From NCBI GenBank assembly GCA_005884685.1, contig VBAH01000049.1, positions 124,001 to 188,000 on the forward strand: DNA of 64,000 bases, read 5' to 3'. The notes under the pieces are model-generated. The model saw only the letters and a program-made list of their open reading frames with translations. It searched no databases and was not told the DNA's origin. This stretch comes from Alphaproteobacteria bacterium. GTDB lineage: Bacteria; Pseudomonadota; Alphaproteobacteria; Rhizobiales; Xanthobacteraceae. Position numbers and translations under genes: made by a program. This document shows positions 45,689 to 54,078 of this stretch, one piece after another (position 1 is the first letter of the stretch; each line of letters opens with the position of its first letter).

Positions 45689-46575
45689 GCGAAGCCGCGC
45701 TGCCCAAGCAGGGCGTGCATTCGTCCGGTCTCGCCGCGACGCTCAAGCACGCGCGCTACATCATCGGCGAAAATCCCGTGACCGGCTTTGCGTTTGCGCT
45801 ATTCGTGCTGATCGTGTTCGCAGCTCTGCTCGGCCCGCATATCGTCCCCTACGATCCGCTGGCCAGCAACACCGCGATGGCGCTGAAGCCCCCCTCGCGC
45901 GCGCACTGGTTCGGTACCGATCAGCTCGGCCGCGACGTGTTCAGCCGCGTCATCGCGGCGACGCGGCTCGATTTCATCATTGCGGTATTTTCGGTCGCGC
46001 TGGTGTTCCTGATGGGTGGGCTCGCTGGGGTCGCGGCCGGCTTCTTCGGCGGCTGGACGGACCGGATCGTTTCGCGCATCGCCGATACCATCATGGCGTT
46101 CCCGCTGTTCGTGCTCGCGATGGGCATCGTGGCCGCGCTCGGCAACACGGTGCAGAACATCATCATTGCCACCGCGATCGTGAACTTTCCCCTCTACGCG
46201 CGCATCGCGCGCACGGAAGCCAACGTGCGGCGCGAGGCCGGTTTCGTTCAGGCCGCGCGGCTCTCCGGTAACGGCGAGACGCGCATTCTGCTGACGCAGA
46301 TCCTGCCCAACATCATGCCGATCATGATCGTGCAGATGTCGCTCACCATGGGTTACGCCATCCTGAATGCGGCGGGCCTCTCGTTCATCGGGCTCGGCGT
46401 GCGCCCGCCGGACGCCGAATGGGGAATCATGGTCGCCGAAGGCGCCGCCTTCATGGTCTCCGGCGAGTGGTGGATCGCGTTCTTCCCCGGGCTCGTTCTC
46501 ATGATCGCGGTGTTCTGCTTCAACCTGCTCGGCGATGGCTTGCGCGACATCGTCGACCCGCAACGGCGCACGTGA
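45685..46575 (+). CDS. ABC transporter permease, DppC-like
   Basis: 296 residues with six helices. HWFGTDQLGRDVFSRVIAATR is the DppC/OppC hallmark, and the EAA loop is EAGFVQAARLSGNGETRILL with QILPNIMPIMIV. It pairs with the DppB-like permease. The following intergenic stretch to the ATPase is made up almost entirely of a palindromic repeat. Confidence 0.94.
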   Translation: MSEAALPKQGVHSSGLAATLKHARYIIGENPVTGFAFALFVLIVFAALLGPHIVPYDPLASNTAMALKPPSRAHWFGTDQLGRDVFSRVIAATRLDFIIAVFSVALVFLMGGLAGVAAGFFGGWTDRIVSRIADTIMAFPLFVLAMGIVAALGNTVQNIIIATAIVNFPLYARIARTEANVRREAGFVQAARLSGNGETRILLTQILPNIMPIMIVQMSLTMGYAILNAAGLSFIGLGVRPPDAEWGIMVAEGAAFMVSGEWWIAFFPGLVLMIAVFCFNLLGDGLRDIVDPQRRT

Positions 46576-46592
46576 TGGCACGAAACTCTCTT

Positions 46593-46709
46593 TCCGCTCG
46601 TCCCCGCCCTCGGGCCGGGCCTTGGGCGGCCCGCCCAAGGACAGGCTCCAGCGGGGACCCAGCGCTTTGGCCAAAGAACTGGATGCCCGCCTCCGCGGGC
46701 ATGAGCGGA
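46593..46709. repeat. 117-base imperfect palindromic element
   Basis: Ends are inverted copies: TCCGCTCGTCCCCG at the left and CGGGCATGAGCGGA at the right. It contains an inner hairpin CCTTGGGCG / CGCCCAAGG (46620-46640) and GATGCCCGCCTCCGCGGGCAT near the right end. It resembles the short palindromic repeats of Bradyrhizobium-like genomes and fills the gap between permease and ATPase genes. Confidence 0.6.
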
Positions 46710-46723
46710 GTTCGGGGACAATC

Positions 46724-48514
46724 ATGAGCGGCGGCCTGCCCATGAGCAATCATCCGCCCGTGCCGCTGCTCGACATCAAGGACCTCACGGTCGAGTTCTC
46801 CACCCGCCGCGGCATCGTGCGCGCCGTACAGAACATCGATCTGCAAGTCGCAAAGGGCGAAACCGTCGGCATCGTCGGCGAGTCAGGCTCGGGCAAGTCG
46901 GTCACCTCGTTCGCCGTGATGCGTATCCTCGACCGGGCCGGGCGCATTGCCGAAGGCTCGGTGACGTTTTCCGGCATCGATGTGCGCGCCGCGGACGACA
47001 GCCAGATGCGCGACCTGCGCGGGCGTGAAATGTCGATGATCTTTCAGAATCCGCGCGCCGCCTTGAACCCGATCCGCAAGGTCGGCGTGCAGATCGAGGA
47101 CGTGCTGCGCCAGCACGCGCAGGCCGACTCCGATGCGATCACCAGCAAGGCGATCGAAATCCTCGATCAGGTGCGGATCGCGCGCCCGCGCGAGCGCTAT
47201 CACGCCTATCCATTCGAACTGTCGGGCGGCATGTGCCAGCGCGTGGTGATCGCGCTCGCGCTCGCCTGCAAGCCGCAGCTCCTGATCGCTGACGAGCCGA
47301 CCACCGGCCTCGACGTCACCACGCAGAAGACCGTGATGGACCTCGTCACCGAGCTTACGCGCGAGCGCGGCATGTCGACGATCCTGATCACCCACGATCT
47401 GGGGCTTGCGGCGGTTTATTGCGACCGCGTGGTGGTGATGGAGAAGGGGCACGTGGTCGAGAGCGCGGTGTCCGCGGCGATCTTCAAGGCGCCGGCGCAT
47501 CCCTATACGCGCAAGCTGATGCGCGCGACGCCGCGTCCGGGGGTCGGCCTGCGCGACCTGTTGCCGGAGGAAGCGCTGCCCGCCGACGAGCCCCTCTTCC
47601 GTCATGCCCGGCCTTGTGCCGGGCATCCAGGTCTTGGCAACGATACAAAAGACGTGGATGGCCGGGACAAGCCCGGCCATGACAGTGAACCGCTCCTCGT
47701 CGTCGAAAAGCTCGTCAAGGAATATCCGCGCCGAGGCCTGACCACGTCGCTGTCGAAGCTGTTCCAGCGTGGACCCGCGCCCGAGCCCGACGTGTTCCGC
47801 GCGGTCGACGGCATCAGCTTCACGATCGCTCGCGGCGAGAGCGTCGGCCTGGTCGGCGAGTCCGGCTGCGGCAAGTCCACCACCTCGATGATGGTGATGC
47901 GGCTGATCGATACGACCGACGGCGCCATCCGGTTCGGTGGCGACGACATCGGGGCGATCCCGGCCAAGGAATTCGCAACCTTGCCGCTGCGCAAGCGCAT
48001 TCAGATGGTGTTCCAGGACCCGACCGACAGTCTCAACCCGCGCTTCACCGCGGCGCGCGCGATCGCGGACCCGATCCTGCGGCTCGGGGACGTACGCGGG
48101 CGCAATGCCGTGCGCGCGCGTTGCGAGGAGCTGGCAGCGCAGGTCGGGTTGCCCGTCGAACTCCTCGACCGCTTTCCGCACCAGCTCTCCGGCGGGCAGA
48201 AGGCGCGCGTCGGTATCGCGCGCGCGATCGCGCTCAACCCGGACCTGATCATCCTCGACGAGCCGACCGCCGCGCTCGACGTCTCGGTGCAGGCGGTTGT
48301 GCTTAACCTTCTGCAGGACCTCAAGGACACGCTTGGCATGAGCTATCTTTTCGTCTCGCACGACCTCAACGTGGTGCGGCTGCTGTGCGACCGCGTGATC
48401 GTCATGCAGGCGGGCAGGATCGTCGAGCAAGGTGCGACCGGGCGCGTGCTGTTTGCCCCCGAGGCCCAATACACGCGCGACCTGCTTGCCGCGATTCCGC
48501 ATCCGCCGGTCTAG
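46724..48514 (+). CDS. Fused two-domain ABC ATPase, DppD-DppF-like, with repeat-derived insert
   Basis: 596 residues holding two complete nucleotide-binding domains. The first has Walker A GESGSGKSV near 50 and the signature LSGGMCQRV; the second has GESGCGKSTT near 379, FQDPTDSLNPRF and LSGGQKARVGIARA. It powers the DppBC-like permeases. Between the domains, about residues 293-320 (RHARPCAGHPGLGN, then DGRDKPGHDS) are encoded by a palindromic repeat (47601-47683) inserted in frame, leaving both ATPase halves intact. ATG 46724 follows GGGGACAATC; ATG 46742 is the alternative. Confidence 0.92.
   Translation: MSGGLPMSNHPPVPLLDIKDLTVEFSTRRGIVRAVQNIDLQVAKGETVGIVGESGSGKSVTSFAVMRILDRAGRIAEGSVTFSGIDVRAADDSQMRDLRGREMSMIFQNPRAALNPIRKVGVQIEDVLRQHAQADSDAITSKAIEILDQVRIARPRERYHAYPFELSGGMCQRVVIALALACKPQLLIADEPTTGLDVTTQKTVMDLVTELTRERGMSTILITHDLGLAAVYCDRVVVMEKGHVVESAVSAAIFKAPAHPYTRKLMRATPRPGVGLRDLLPEEALPADEPLFRHARPCAGHPGLGNDTKDVDGRDKPGHDSEPLLVVEKLVKEYPRRGLTTSLSKLFQRGPAPEPDVFRAVDGISFTIARGESVGLVGESGCGKSTTSMMVMRLIDTTDGAIRFGGDDIGAIPAKEFATLPLRKRIQMVFQDPTDSLNPRFTAARAIADPILRLGDVRGRNAVRARCEELAAQVGLPVELLDRFPHQLSGGQKARVGIARAIALNPDLIILDEPTAALDVSVQAVVLNLLQDLKDTLGMSYLFVSHDLNVVRLLCDRVIVMQAGRIVEQGATGRVLFAPEAQYTRDLLAAIPHPPV
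47601..47683. repeat. Palindromic repeat inside the fused ABC ATPase gene
   Basis: 83 bases, starting GTCATGCCCGGCC and ending GGCCGGGACAAGCCC then GGCCATGAC, with inner arms GGGCATCCAGGTCTT and AAAGACGTGGATGGCC. It is the same family as the element at 19-92. Here it is translated without a stop as a linker between the two ATPase domains. Confidence 0.85.
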
Positions 48515-48582
48515 TCAGCGCGTCTCGGCGAGCTCCCGGGTGGCGCGCGCGGCCGCGCAGGTGTTCGATCTCCGGCGCAGAC

Positions 48583-48598
48583 GCGTCCCGCGGGACGC
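48583..48598. terminator. Perfect palindrome between convergent genes
   Basis: GCGTCCCGCGGGACGC, a 16-base palindrome in the 97-base gap between the stops of the fused ATPase gene and livF. No U-run. Possibly a weak bidirectional terminator. Confidence 0.3.
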
Positions 48599-48611
48599 CG
48601 GGACCGGCGGC

Positions 48612-49319
48612 CTAGACTCCGAGATAACGGTGCTGCAGCTCGGGCGCACGGCCGAGCTCGTGCGAGGTGCCGCTCCAGACGATGCGGCCGCGTTCGATCA
48701 TGTGATGGCGGTCGGCGATGCGGATCAGCGCCTCGACGTTCTTGTCGATGATCAGGATCGATTGCCCGGCGTCCTTCAGCCGCATCAGGCATTGCCAGAT
48801 CTCGGCGCGGATCAGCGGGGCCAGCCCTTCGGTCGCCTCATCGAGAATGAGCAACCGCGGATTGGTCATCAGCGCGCGGCCGATGGCGAGCATCTGCTGC
48901 TCGCCGCCGGAGAGCTGATTGCCCATGCTGCCGCCACGCTCGGCGAGCCGCGGAAACAACGCGTGGATCTTCTCGAGCGTCCAGGCGGGATCGTCGTGGC
49001 CCGCCGCGGTCGCGACCAGATTCTCGTGCACGGTCAGATTCGGAAAGATGCGGCGGCCCTCGGGCACCAGCCCGATGCCGAGGCGCGCGATCCGATAGGA
49101 GGGGAGTGCGGCGATCTCCCGGCCGGCAAAGCGGATCGAGCCCGCGCGCGCGGGCGTCAGCCCCATGATCGAGCGCACGGTCGTGGTCTTGCCCATGCCG
49201 TTGCGCCCCATCAAAGTCGCCATCTCGCCCGCCGCGATATCGAACGACACGCCGAACAGCACCTGGCTGCGGCCGTAAGCCGTGTCGATGTCGCAGAGCT
49301 GCAGCAGCGGCTCAGCCAT
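48612..49319 (-). CDS. livF: Branched-chain amino-acid-type ABC transporter ATPase LivF
   Basis: 235 residues. Walker A is GRNGMGKTT, the signature LSGGEQQMLAIGRALM and the Walker B LLILDEATEGL; the ending LGRAPELQHRYLGV is typical of LivF. It hydrolyses ATP for the LivHM permease. Last gene of the minus-strand operon, overlapping livG by 8 bases. Confidence 0.95.
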   Translation of the reverse strand: MAEPLLQLCDIDTAYGRSQVLFGVSFDIAAGEMATLMGRNGMGKTTTVRSIMGLTPARAGSIRFAGREIAALPSYRIARLGIGLVPEGRRIFPNLTVHENLVATAAGHDDPAWTLEKIHALFPRLAERGGSMGNQLSGGEQQMLAIGRALMTNPRLLILDEATEGLAPLIRAEIWQCLMRLKDAGQSILIIDKNVEALIRIADRHHMIERGRIVWSGTSHELGRAPELQHRYLGV

Positions 49320-50079
49320 CGAGCGTCACCGCCTGCTGCTCGCCGAGATAGGCGCGGCGAACATCCGGATGGGCGCGGATCGCGGCCGGCTCTCCCGACG
49401 CGATGACCCGGCCGTAAACCAGAACAGAGATGCGATCGGCCAGTGCGAACACCGCATCCATGTCGTGCTCGATCAGCAGGATCGTGACCTCCTGCTTGAG
49501 CTGGCGCAGCAACGTCACCATTTGCGCGGATTCTTCCGCGCCCATGCCGGCCATCGGCTCGTCGAGCAGCAGCATGCGCGGCCCGGCGGCGAGCGCCATC
49601 GCGATCTCGAGCTGGCGATGTTCGCCATGACTCATGTTGGCGACGATCGCGTCGGCGCGTCCGCCGAGGGCGACGCGTTCGAGCGCGGCTCGCGCGGGTT
49701 CGCGCAGCGCCGCTTCCGTCCGCGCGTCGCGCCAGAAATGAAACGAATGTCCGGCATGCGCCTGGACCGCGAGGGCCACGTTGTCGAGCGCGGTGAAGTC
49801 GAGGAACAGCGAGGTGATCTGGAACGAGCGGGCGAGCCCGAGCAGGCTGCGCCGGTAGACCGGCAGCGGCGTGATATCTTCCCCGGCAAAACGGATGTGC
49901 CCGGCCTGGGGCGTGAGTTCGCCGGTGATCTGCCCGATCAGGGTCGTCTTGCCGGCGCCGTTCGGGCCGATGATGGCGTGCAACTCGCCCTGCGGAACCG
50001 CCAGGCTGACGTCGTCGGAGGCCGTCACGCCGCCGAAGCGCTTGGTCAGCCCCTCGATCGCGAGCAGCGGCTCAGCCAT
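49312..50079 (-). CDS. livG: Branched-chain amino-acid-type ABC transporter ATPase LivG
   Basis: 255 residues. Walker A GPNGAGKTTL, FQITSLFLDFTALDNVALAV in the Q-loop region, MSHGEHRQLEIAMAL as the signature (MSHGE in place of LSHG/LSGG, usual in LivG) and LLLDEPMAGMG as Walker B. It forms the second ATPase of the transporter and overlaps livM by 8 bases. Confidence 0.95.
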   Translation of the reverse strand: MAEPLLAIEGLTKRFGGVTASDDVSLAVPQGELHAIIGPNGAGKTTLIGQITGELTPQAGHIRFAGEDITPLPVYRRSLLGLARSFQITSLFLDFTALDNVALAVQAHAGHSFHFWRDARTEAALREPARAALERVALGGRADAIVANMSHGEHRQLEIAMALAAGPRMLLLDEPMAGMGAEESAQMVTLLRQLKQEVTILLIEHDMDAVFALADRISVLVYGRVIASGEPAAIRAHPDVRRAYLGEQQAVTLDG

Positions 50080-51016
50080 GACGCAGCCTCAGCACGCCGT
50101 CGATGCCGCCGCGCGCGTAAAGCACGACGAGCAGCAGCAGGGGACCGACGATGATCTGCGAGTATTCGGTGACGCCGGAGAGCGCCTCTTCGAGCACGAG
50201 CAGCGCGACCGTGCCGATCAGCGGGCCGAAGGCCGAGCCCATGCCGCCGAGCACGACCATCACGATGAGATCGCCGGAGCGGGTCCAGTACATCAGCGCC
50301 GGACTGATGAAATTGGTGTGATTGGCGAGCAGCACGCCGGCAAGGCCGCACAGCGTGCCCGCGATGACGAAGCAGACCAGACGGTAGCGATACACCGGAA
50401 AGCCGATGGAGCGCATGCGGCGCTCGTTCGAGCGCGCGCCCTGGATCACCATTCCGAAGCGCGAATTGACGATGCGCCAGACCAGGTAGATCGCGCCGAG
50501 CAGCAGTACCAGGCAGATGTAATAGAAGACGGTCTTGTTGGAGAGATTGACCAGCCCGCCGAATTCGCTGCGCCGCTGAATGGTCAGTCCGTCGTCGCCG
50601 CCATAACGATCGAGTCCGTTGGCGACGTAATAGACGACCTGTGCGAACGCGAGCGTGATCATGATGAAATAGACCCCGCGGGTGCGCAGGCTGAGCGCCC
50701 CGACTCCCAGCGCAAACAGGCCCGACAGCAGCAGTGCGAACGGCCATTGCACGAAGCCGCTATTGACACCTTCCTTCGCGAGGATGCCGGCCACATAGCC
50801 GCCAATGCCGAGGTAAGCGGCGTGGCCGAAGCTCACCATGCCGCCGTAGCCCATGATGAGGTTGAGGCTCACCGCCGCGATCGCCAGGATGATGATGCGG
50901 GTGAACAAGGTCATCATGAACGTGTTGCCGGTCGCCGCCGCATAGACCGGCAGCAACGACATGATCACGATCAGCGCGACCACGACCGCATTTGCTGGGG
51001 TCACCCGGGGCTTCAT
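50072..51016 (-). CDS. livM: Branched-chain amino-acid-type ABC permease LivM
   Basis: 314 residues with eight to ten helices. LNLIMGYGGMVSFGHAAYLGIGGYV is the LivM hallmark, and LRTRGVYFIMITLAFAQVVYY and NERRMRSIGFPVYRYRLVCF follow. It pairs with LivH, whose stop overlaps this start by four bases. Confidence 0.94.
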   Translation of the reverse strand: MKPRVTPANAVVVALIVIMSLLPVYAAATGNTFMMTLFTRIIILAIAAVSLNLIMGYGGMVSFGHAAYLGIGGYVAGILAKEGVNSGFVQWPFALLLSGLFALGVGALSLRTRGVYFIMITLAFAQVVYYVANGLDRYGGDDGLTIQRRSEFGGLVNLSNKTVFYYICLVLLLGAIYLVWRIVNSRFGMVIQGARSNERRMRSIGFPVYRYRLVCFVIAGTLCGLAGVLLANHTNFISPALMYWTRSGDLIVMVVLGGMGSAFGPLIGTVALLVLEEALSGVTEYSQIIVGPLLLLVVLYARGGIDGVLRLRHG

Positions 51017-51930
51017 TTGCCCGACGCCGGGAACAAGCCTTCGGGCCGGAAAATCAGAACGAGCGCCATCAGGGTATAAATCAGCATCGACGACAGCGCG
51101 GGCCCGGCGCTTGAGCCGGCGCTGTAGCTCAGGAAATGCCGCACCAGGTCCGGCACGAATGCGCGGCCGATCGTGTCGATGATGCCGACGGTGACTGCCG
51201 CAATGAACGCGCCGCGGATCGAGCCGATGCCGCCGATAATGATGACGACAAACGCCAAAATGAGGATGTTCTCGCCCATGCCGATCTGTACGAACGCGAG
51301 CGGCGCCTGCATCATGCCGGCGAAACCGGCGAGCGCGGCGCCGAGACCGAACACCAGGGTGTAGAGCAGCTTGATGTTGACGCCGAGTGCCCCCACCATC
51401 TCGCGGTCAGAGGCGCCGGCGCGGATCAGCATGCCGATGCGGGTGCGCATCACCAGAACGTAGAGCAGCAGCGCGACCGCGAGCGTCGCGATGATGATGA
51501 CCAGCCGGAATGCCGGATAATAAACGCCCGGAAGCACCTGGACGGCGGTGAGCATTTGCGATGGCAGCGAAATGGTCAGGCCGGCCGGGCCCCAGATCAG
51601 CCGCACCAGATCATTGAAGAAGATCAGCAGCCCGAAGGTGCCGAGCACGTGGTCCAGGTGATCGCGTCCGTACAGCGGCCGGATGGCGATCACCTCCAGC
51701 ACCATGCCCGCGATGAACGTCGCCACAACGCCGAGTGCGATGCCGGCAACGAAACTGCCGGTCACGCCGACGAGCGTCGCGGCGAAATAGGCGCCCAGCA
51801 TGTAGAGCGACCCATGCGCCAGGTTGATCAGGTCCATGATACCGAAGATCAGCGTCAGCCCGGCCGCCAGCAGGAACAGCAGCATGCCGAGCTGCATGCC
51901 GTTGAGGCATTGTTCGATGAGATAAAGCAT
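51013..51930 (-). CDS. livH: Branched-chain amino-acid-type ABC permease LivH
   Basis: 305 residues, hydrophobic. LNGMQLGMLLFLLAAGLTLIFG and MDLINLAHGSLYMLGAYFA form the LivH start; GGIGSIRGAFIAAVTVGIID and IFRPEGLF close it. It lies 136 bases after the binding-protein gene, behind a strong terminator-like hairpin, so its expression is probably a fraction of that of the binding protein. Confidence 0.94.
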   Translation of the reverse strand: MLYLIEQCLNGMQLGMLLFLLAAGLTLIFGIMDLINLAHGSLYMLGAYFAATLVGVTGSFVAGIALGVVATFIAGMVLEVIAIRPLYGRDHLDHVLGTFGLLIFFNDLVRLIWGPAGLTISLPSQMLTAVQVLPGVYYPAFRLVIIIATLAVALLLYVLVMRTRIGMLIRAGASDREMVGALGVNIKLLYTLVFGLGAALAGFAGMMQAPLAFVQIGMGENILILAFVVIIIGGIGSIRGAFIAAVTVGIIDTIGRAFVPDLVRHFLSYSAGSSAGPALSSMLIYTLMALVLIFRPEGLFPASGK

Positions 51931-52002
51931 CCCCGCAGGCCCCGACTCTCAACCCGCCTTACGCCGGCAACACCCCGAGCATGATGAGGCCCCAGTAACC
52001 TG

Positions 52003-52042
52003 TGAAAAACAAGACGGCAGAAGCGCACGCGCTCCTGCCGTC
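52003..52042 (-). terminator. Rho-independent terminator/attenuator after the binding-protein gene
   Basis: On the minus strand GACGGCAG-GAGCGC, a two-base loop and GCGCTT-CTGCCGTC form a 14-base stem with one mismatch, followed by CTTGTTTTTC. It lies 25 bases after the binding-protein stop and before livH. Partial read-through would explain excess binding protein over permease. Confidence 0.85.
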
Positions 52043-52066
52043 CATGAGAGGTTCGAGCGATGCCGG

Positions 52067-53236
52067 CTAGTTCGGCATCTTGCACTTCTGGAAGTGCTTG
52101 TCCTGATCGTTCTCCACGATGGTGGCCATGGTCTTCATCCGGAACTCGTCGCCCTCCTTGACAGCTTCCTGAAGGTAGAAGTTCTGGATCGGGATGTGGT
52201 TCGGCCCGAACTTGAAGTTGCCGCGGACCGACTTGAAATCGGCTTTTTCTGCGGCGCGGCGCATCTCGTCCTTCTTGCTCAGGTCGCCATTGACCGCCTT
52301 GACCACGCTGTCGAGCAGCGGCACGGCATCGTAGGTCTGCGCGCCGTAGAAGGACGGGTCGGTCTTGTGACGAGCGCGGAAGTCGTCGACGTACTTCTTG
52401 TTGGCCTCGTTCGGCAGGTCGCGCACCCACTCCTGCGCTCCGGGAATGCCGAGCGCCTGATCCTTGAGCCGCGGCAGCGACAGGGAATCGATGGTGAACG
52501 CGGTGTAGAGCGGGATCTGGCCCTTCAGGCCTGACTGATTGTATTGCGTGATGAATTGGATGCCGGGCCCGCCGGGATAGAACGCGAAGATCGCGTCGGG
52601 CTTGGCGTTGCGCGCCTTGGAGAGCTCCGCCTGGAAGTCGACCTGGGCCGGCCATGCGGTCAACTCGCGGCCGACGATCTGGCCCTTGAAGGTCGCCTCG
52701 ACGCCCTCGAGCATATCCTTGCCGGCGGCGTAGTTCGGCCCGATCAGGAAGGCCGTCTTGACGCCCTTCTGATTCATGTAGAGGCCGATCGCCTGCGGCG
52801 TCTGGTCATTATTCCACGCAGTCGAGAACACGTAGGGCGAGCACATCTCGCCCGAGAGCTGCGAGGCGCCGGCGTTGGTGACGACCGTGAACGTCTTGGA
52901 ATCGATGATCGGCTTGAGCGCAGCGATCAGCACGTTCGACCAGATGATGCCGACAATGAAATCCACCTTGTCCGATTCGATCAGCTTCTGGACTTTCTGC
53001 ACGCCGACCTCGGGCTTGATCTGGTCGTCCTCGTAGATGACCTCGACCGGCAGCCCGCCGAGCTTGCGGCCGTGATGGTCAAGCGCAAGCTCGAAGGACT
53101 TGCGCATGTCGTCGCCGATCGCCGCGGTCGGTCCGGAGAAGGTGGAGACGAAGCCGATCTTTACGGTCTTCTGTGCGCTCGCAGCGCCCGCCGAAAATGC
53201 GAGCAGCGCGGCGGTAAGCATCAGGGTCTTTCGCAT
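52067..53236 (-). CDS. ABC transporter substrate-binding protein, Leu/Ile/Val family
   Basis: 389 residues. The signal peptide MRKTLMLTAALLAFSAGAASA is cleaved before QKTVKIGF. Then VSTFSGPTAAIGDDMRKSFEL, LIESDKVDFIVG and FAFYPGGPGIQFITQYNQSG match the Peripla_BP_6 fold of LivK-like proteins, many of which in this order bind aromatic or other carboxylates. ATG 53236 was chosen for the signal peptide. First gene of the liv operon, with the divergent folE starting 202 bases away. Confidence 0.93.
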   Translation of the reverse strand: MRKTLMLTAALLAFSAGAASAQKTVKIGFVSTFSGPTAAIGDDMRKSFELALDHHGRKLGGLPVEVIYEDDQIKPEVGVQKVQKLIESDKVDFIVGIIWSNVLIAALKPIIDSKTFTVVTNAGASQLSGEMCSPYVFSTAWNNDQTPQAIGLYMNQKGVKTAFLIGPNYAAGKDMLEGVEATFKGQIVGRELTAWPAQVDFQAELSKARNAKPDAIFAFYPGGPGIQFITQYNQSGLKGQIPLYTAFTIDSLSLPRLKDQALGIPGAQEWVRDLPNEANKKYVDDFRARHKTDPSFYGAQTYDAVPLLDSVVKAVNGDLSKKDEMRRAAEKADFKSVRGNFKFGPNHIPIQNFYLQEAVKEGDEFRMKTMATIVENDQDKHFQKCKMPN

Positions 53237-53438
53237 CGTGATCCTCCCAGCATTTTTTGGCAGCAAGCCTTTGATTCTGCTTGCTATCCAGCGTGCCGAA
53301 GGTCGCCCATCCTTCGGAAAGCACAAGCCTAATCGGAATAGCACGGACACGTAAGGGGGCATTTCGCCCCGCTCTCGCCTGTGGCTGGCGATTTTCCCGG
53401 CTCATGCGTTGTAAGTTCGACCTGAACGGAGATGCCTC

Positions 53439-54059
53439 ATGTCCAAGGCAGTGAAGTCAGCGCGACCCTCGCGCGAGCAGGCCGAAGCGGCCGTGCGCAC
53501 GCTGATCCGCTGGGCCGGCGACGATCCGGCGCGCGAAGGCCTCGAAGGAACGCCGGGGCGGGTCGCGCGCGCCTATCAGGAGTGGTTCGCGGGTTACCGC
53601 GACGATCCGAATGTGCTGCTGCAGCGCACGTTCGAAGAAGTGGACGGCTACGATGAGGTTGTCGTGTTGCGCGACATCCGGTTCGAATCGCATTGCGAGC
53701 ATCACATGGCGCCGATCGTCGGGCGCGTGCACATCGGCTATCTGCCGCGCAGCCGCGTGGTCGGTATCTCCAAGCTCGCGCGCCTGGTCGAGGCGTATGC
53801 CAAGCGGCTGCAGATCCAGGAGCGGATGACGGCGCAGATCGCCAACACGGTCAATCAGGTACTCAAGCCGCAGGGCGTCGCGGTGGTGGTGGAGGCGACG
53901 CACGGCTGCATGACGACGCGCGGCGTGCACAAACACGGCGCGAGCCTGGTGACGAGCCGCATGCTCGGCGTATTCCGCCGTCAGCCGCAGACCCGGCAGG
54001 AGTTTCTCGCCGCGCTCGATCTGCGCGGCGGCGGGTTCACGGCGAACGCGCTGATGTGA
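53439..54059 (+). CDS. folE: GTP cyclohydrolase I
   Basis: 206 residues. It converts GTP to dihydroneopterin triphosphate in folate synthesis. The zinc ligands are in [20 protein letters not shown] (Cys and His) and the second Cys in [34 protein letters not shown] is the N-terminal signature. All active-site residues are visible. It stands alone between the divergent liv operon and the convergent polysaccharide gene. Confidence 0.97.
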   Translation: MSKAVKSARPSREQAEAAVRTLIRWAGDDPAREGLEGTPGRVARAYQEWFAGYRDDPNVLLQRTFEEVDGYDEVVVLRDIRFESHCEHHMAPIVGRVHIGYLPRSRVVGISKLARLVEAYAKRLQIQERMTAQIANTVNQVLKPQGVAVVVEATHGCMTTRGVHKHGASLVTSRMLGVFRRQPQTRQEFLAALDLRGGGFTANALM

Positions 54060-54078
54060 GCGCGCGCAAAGCCGGTCC

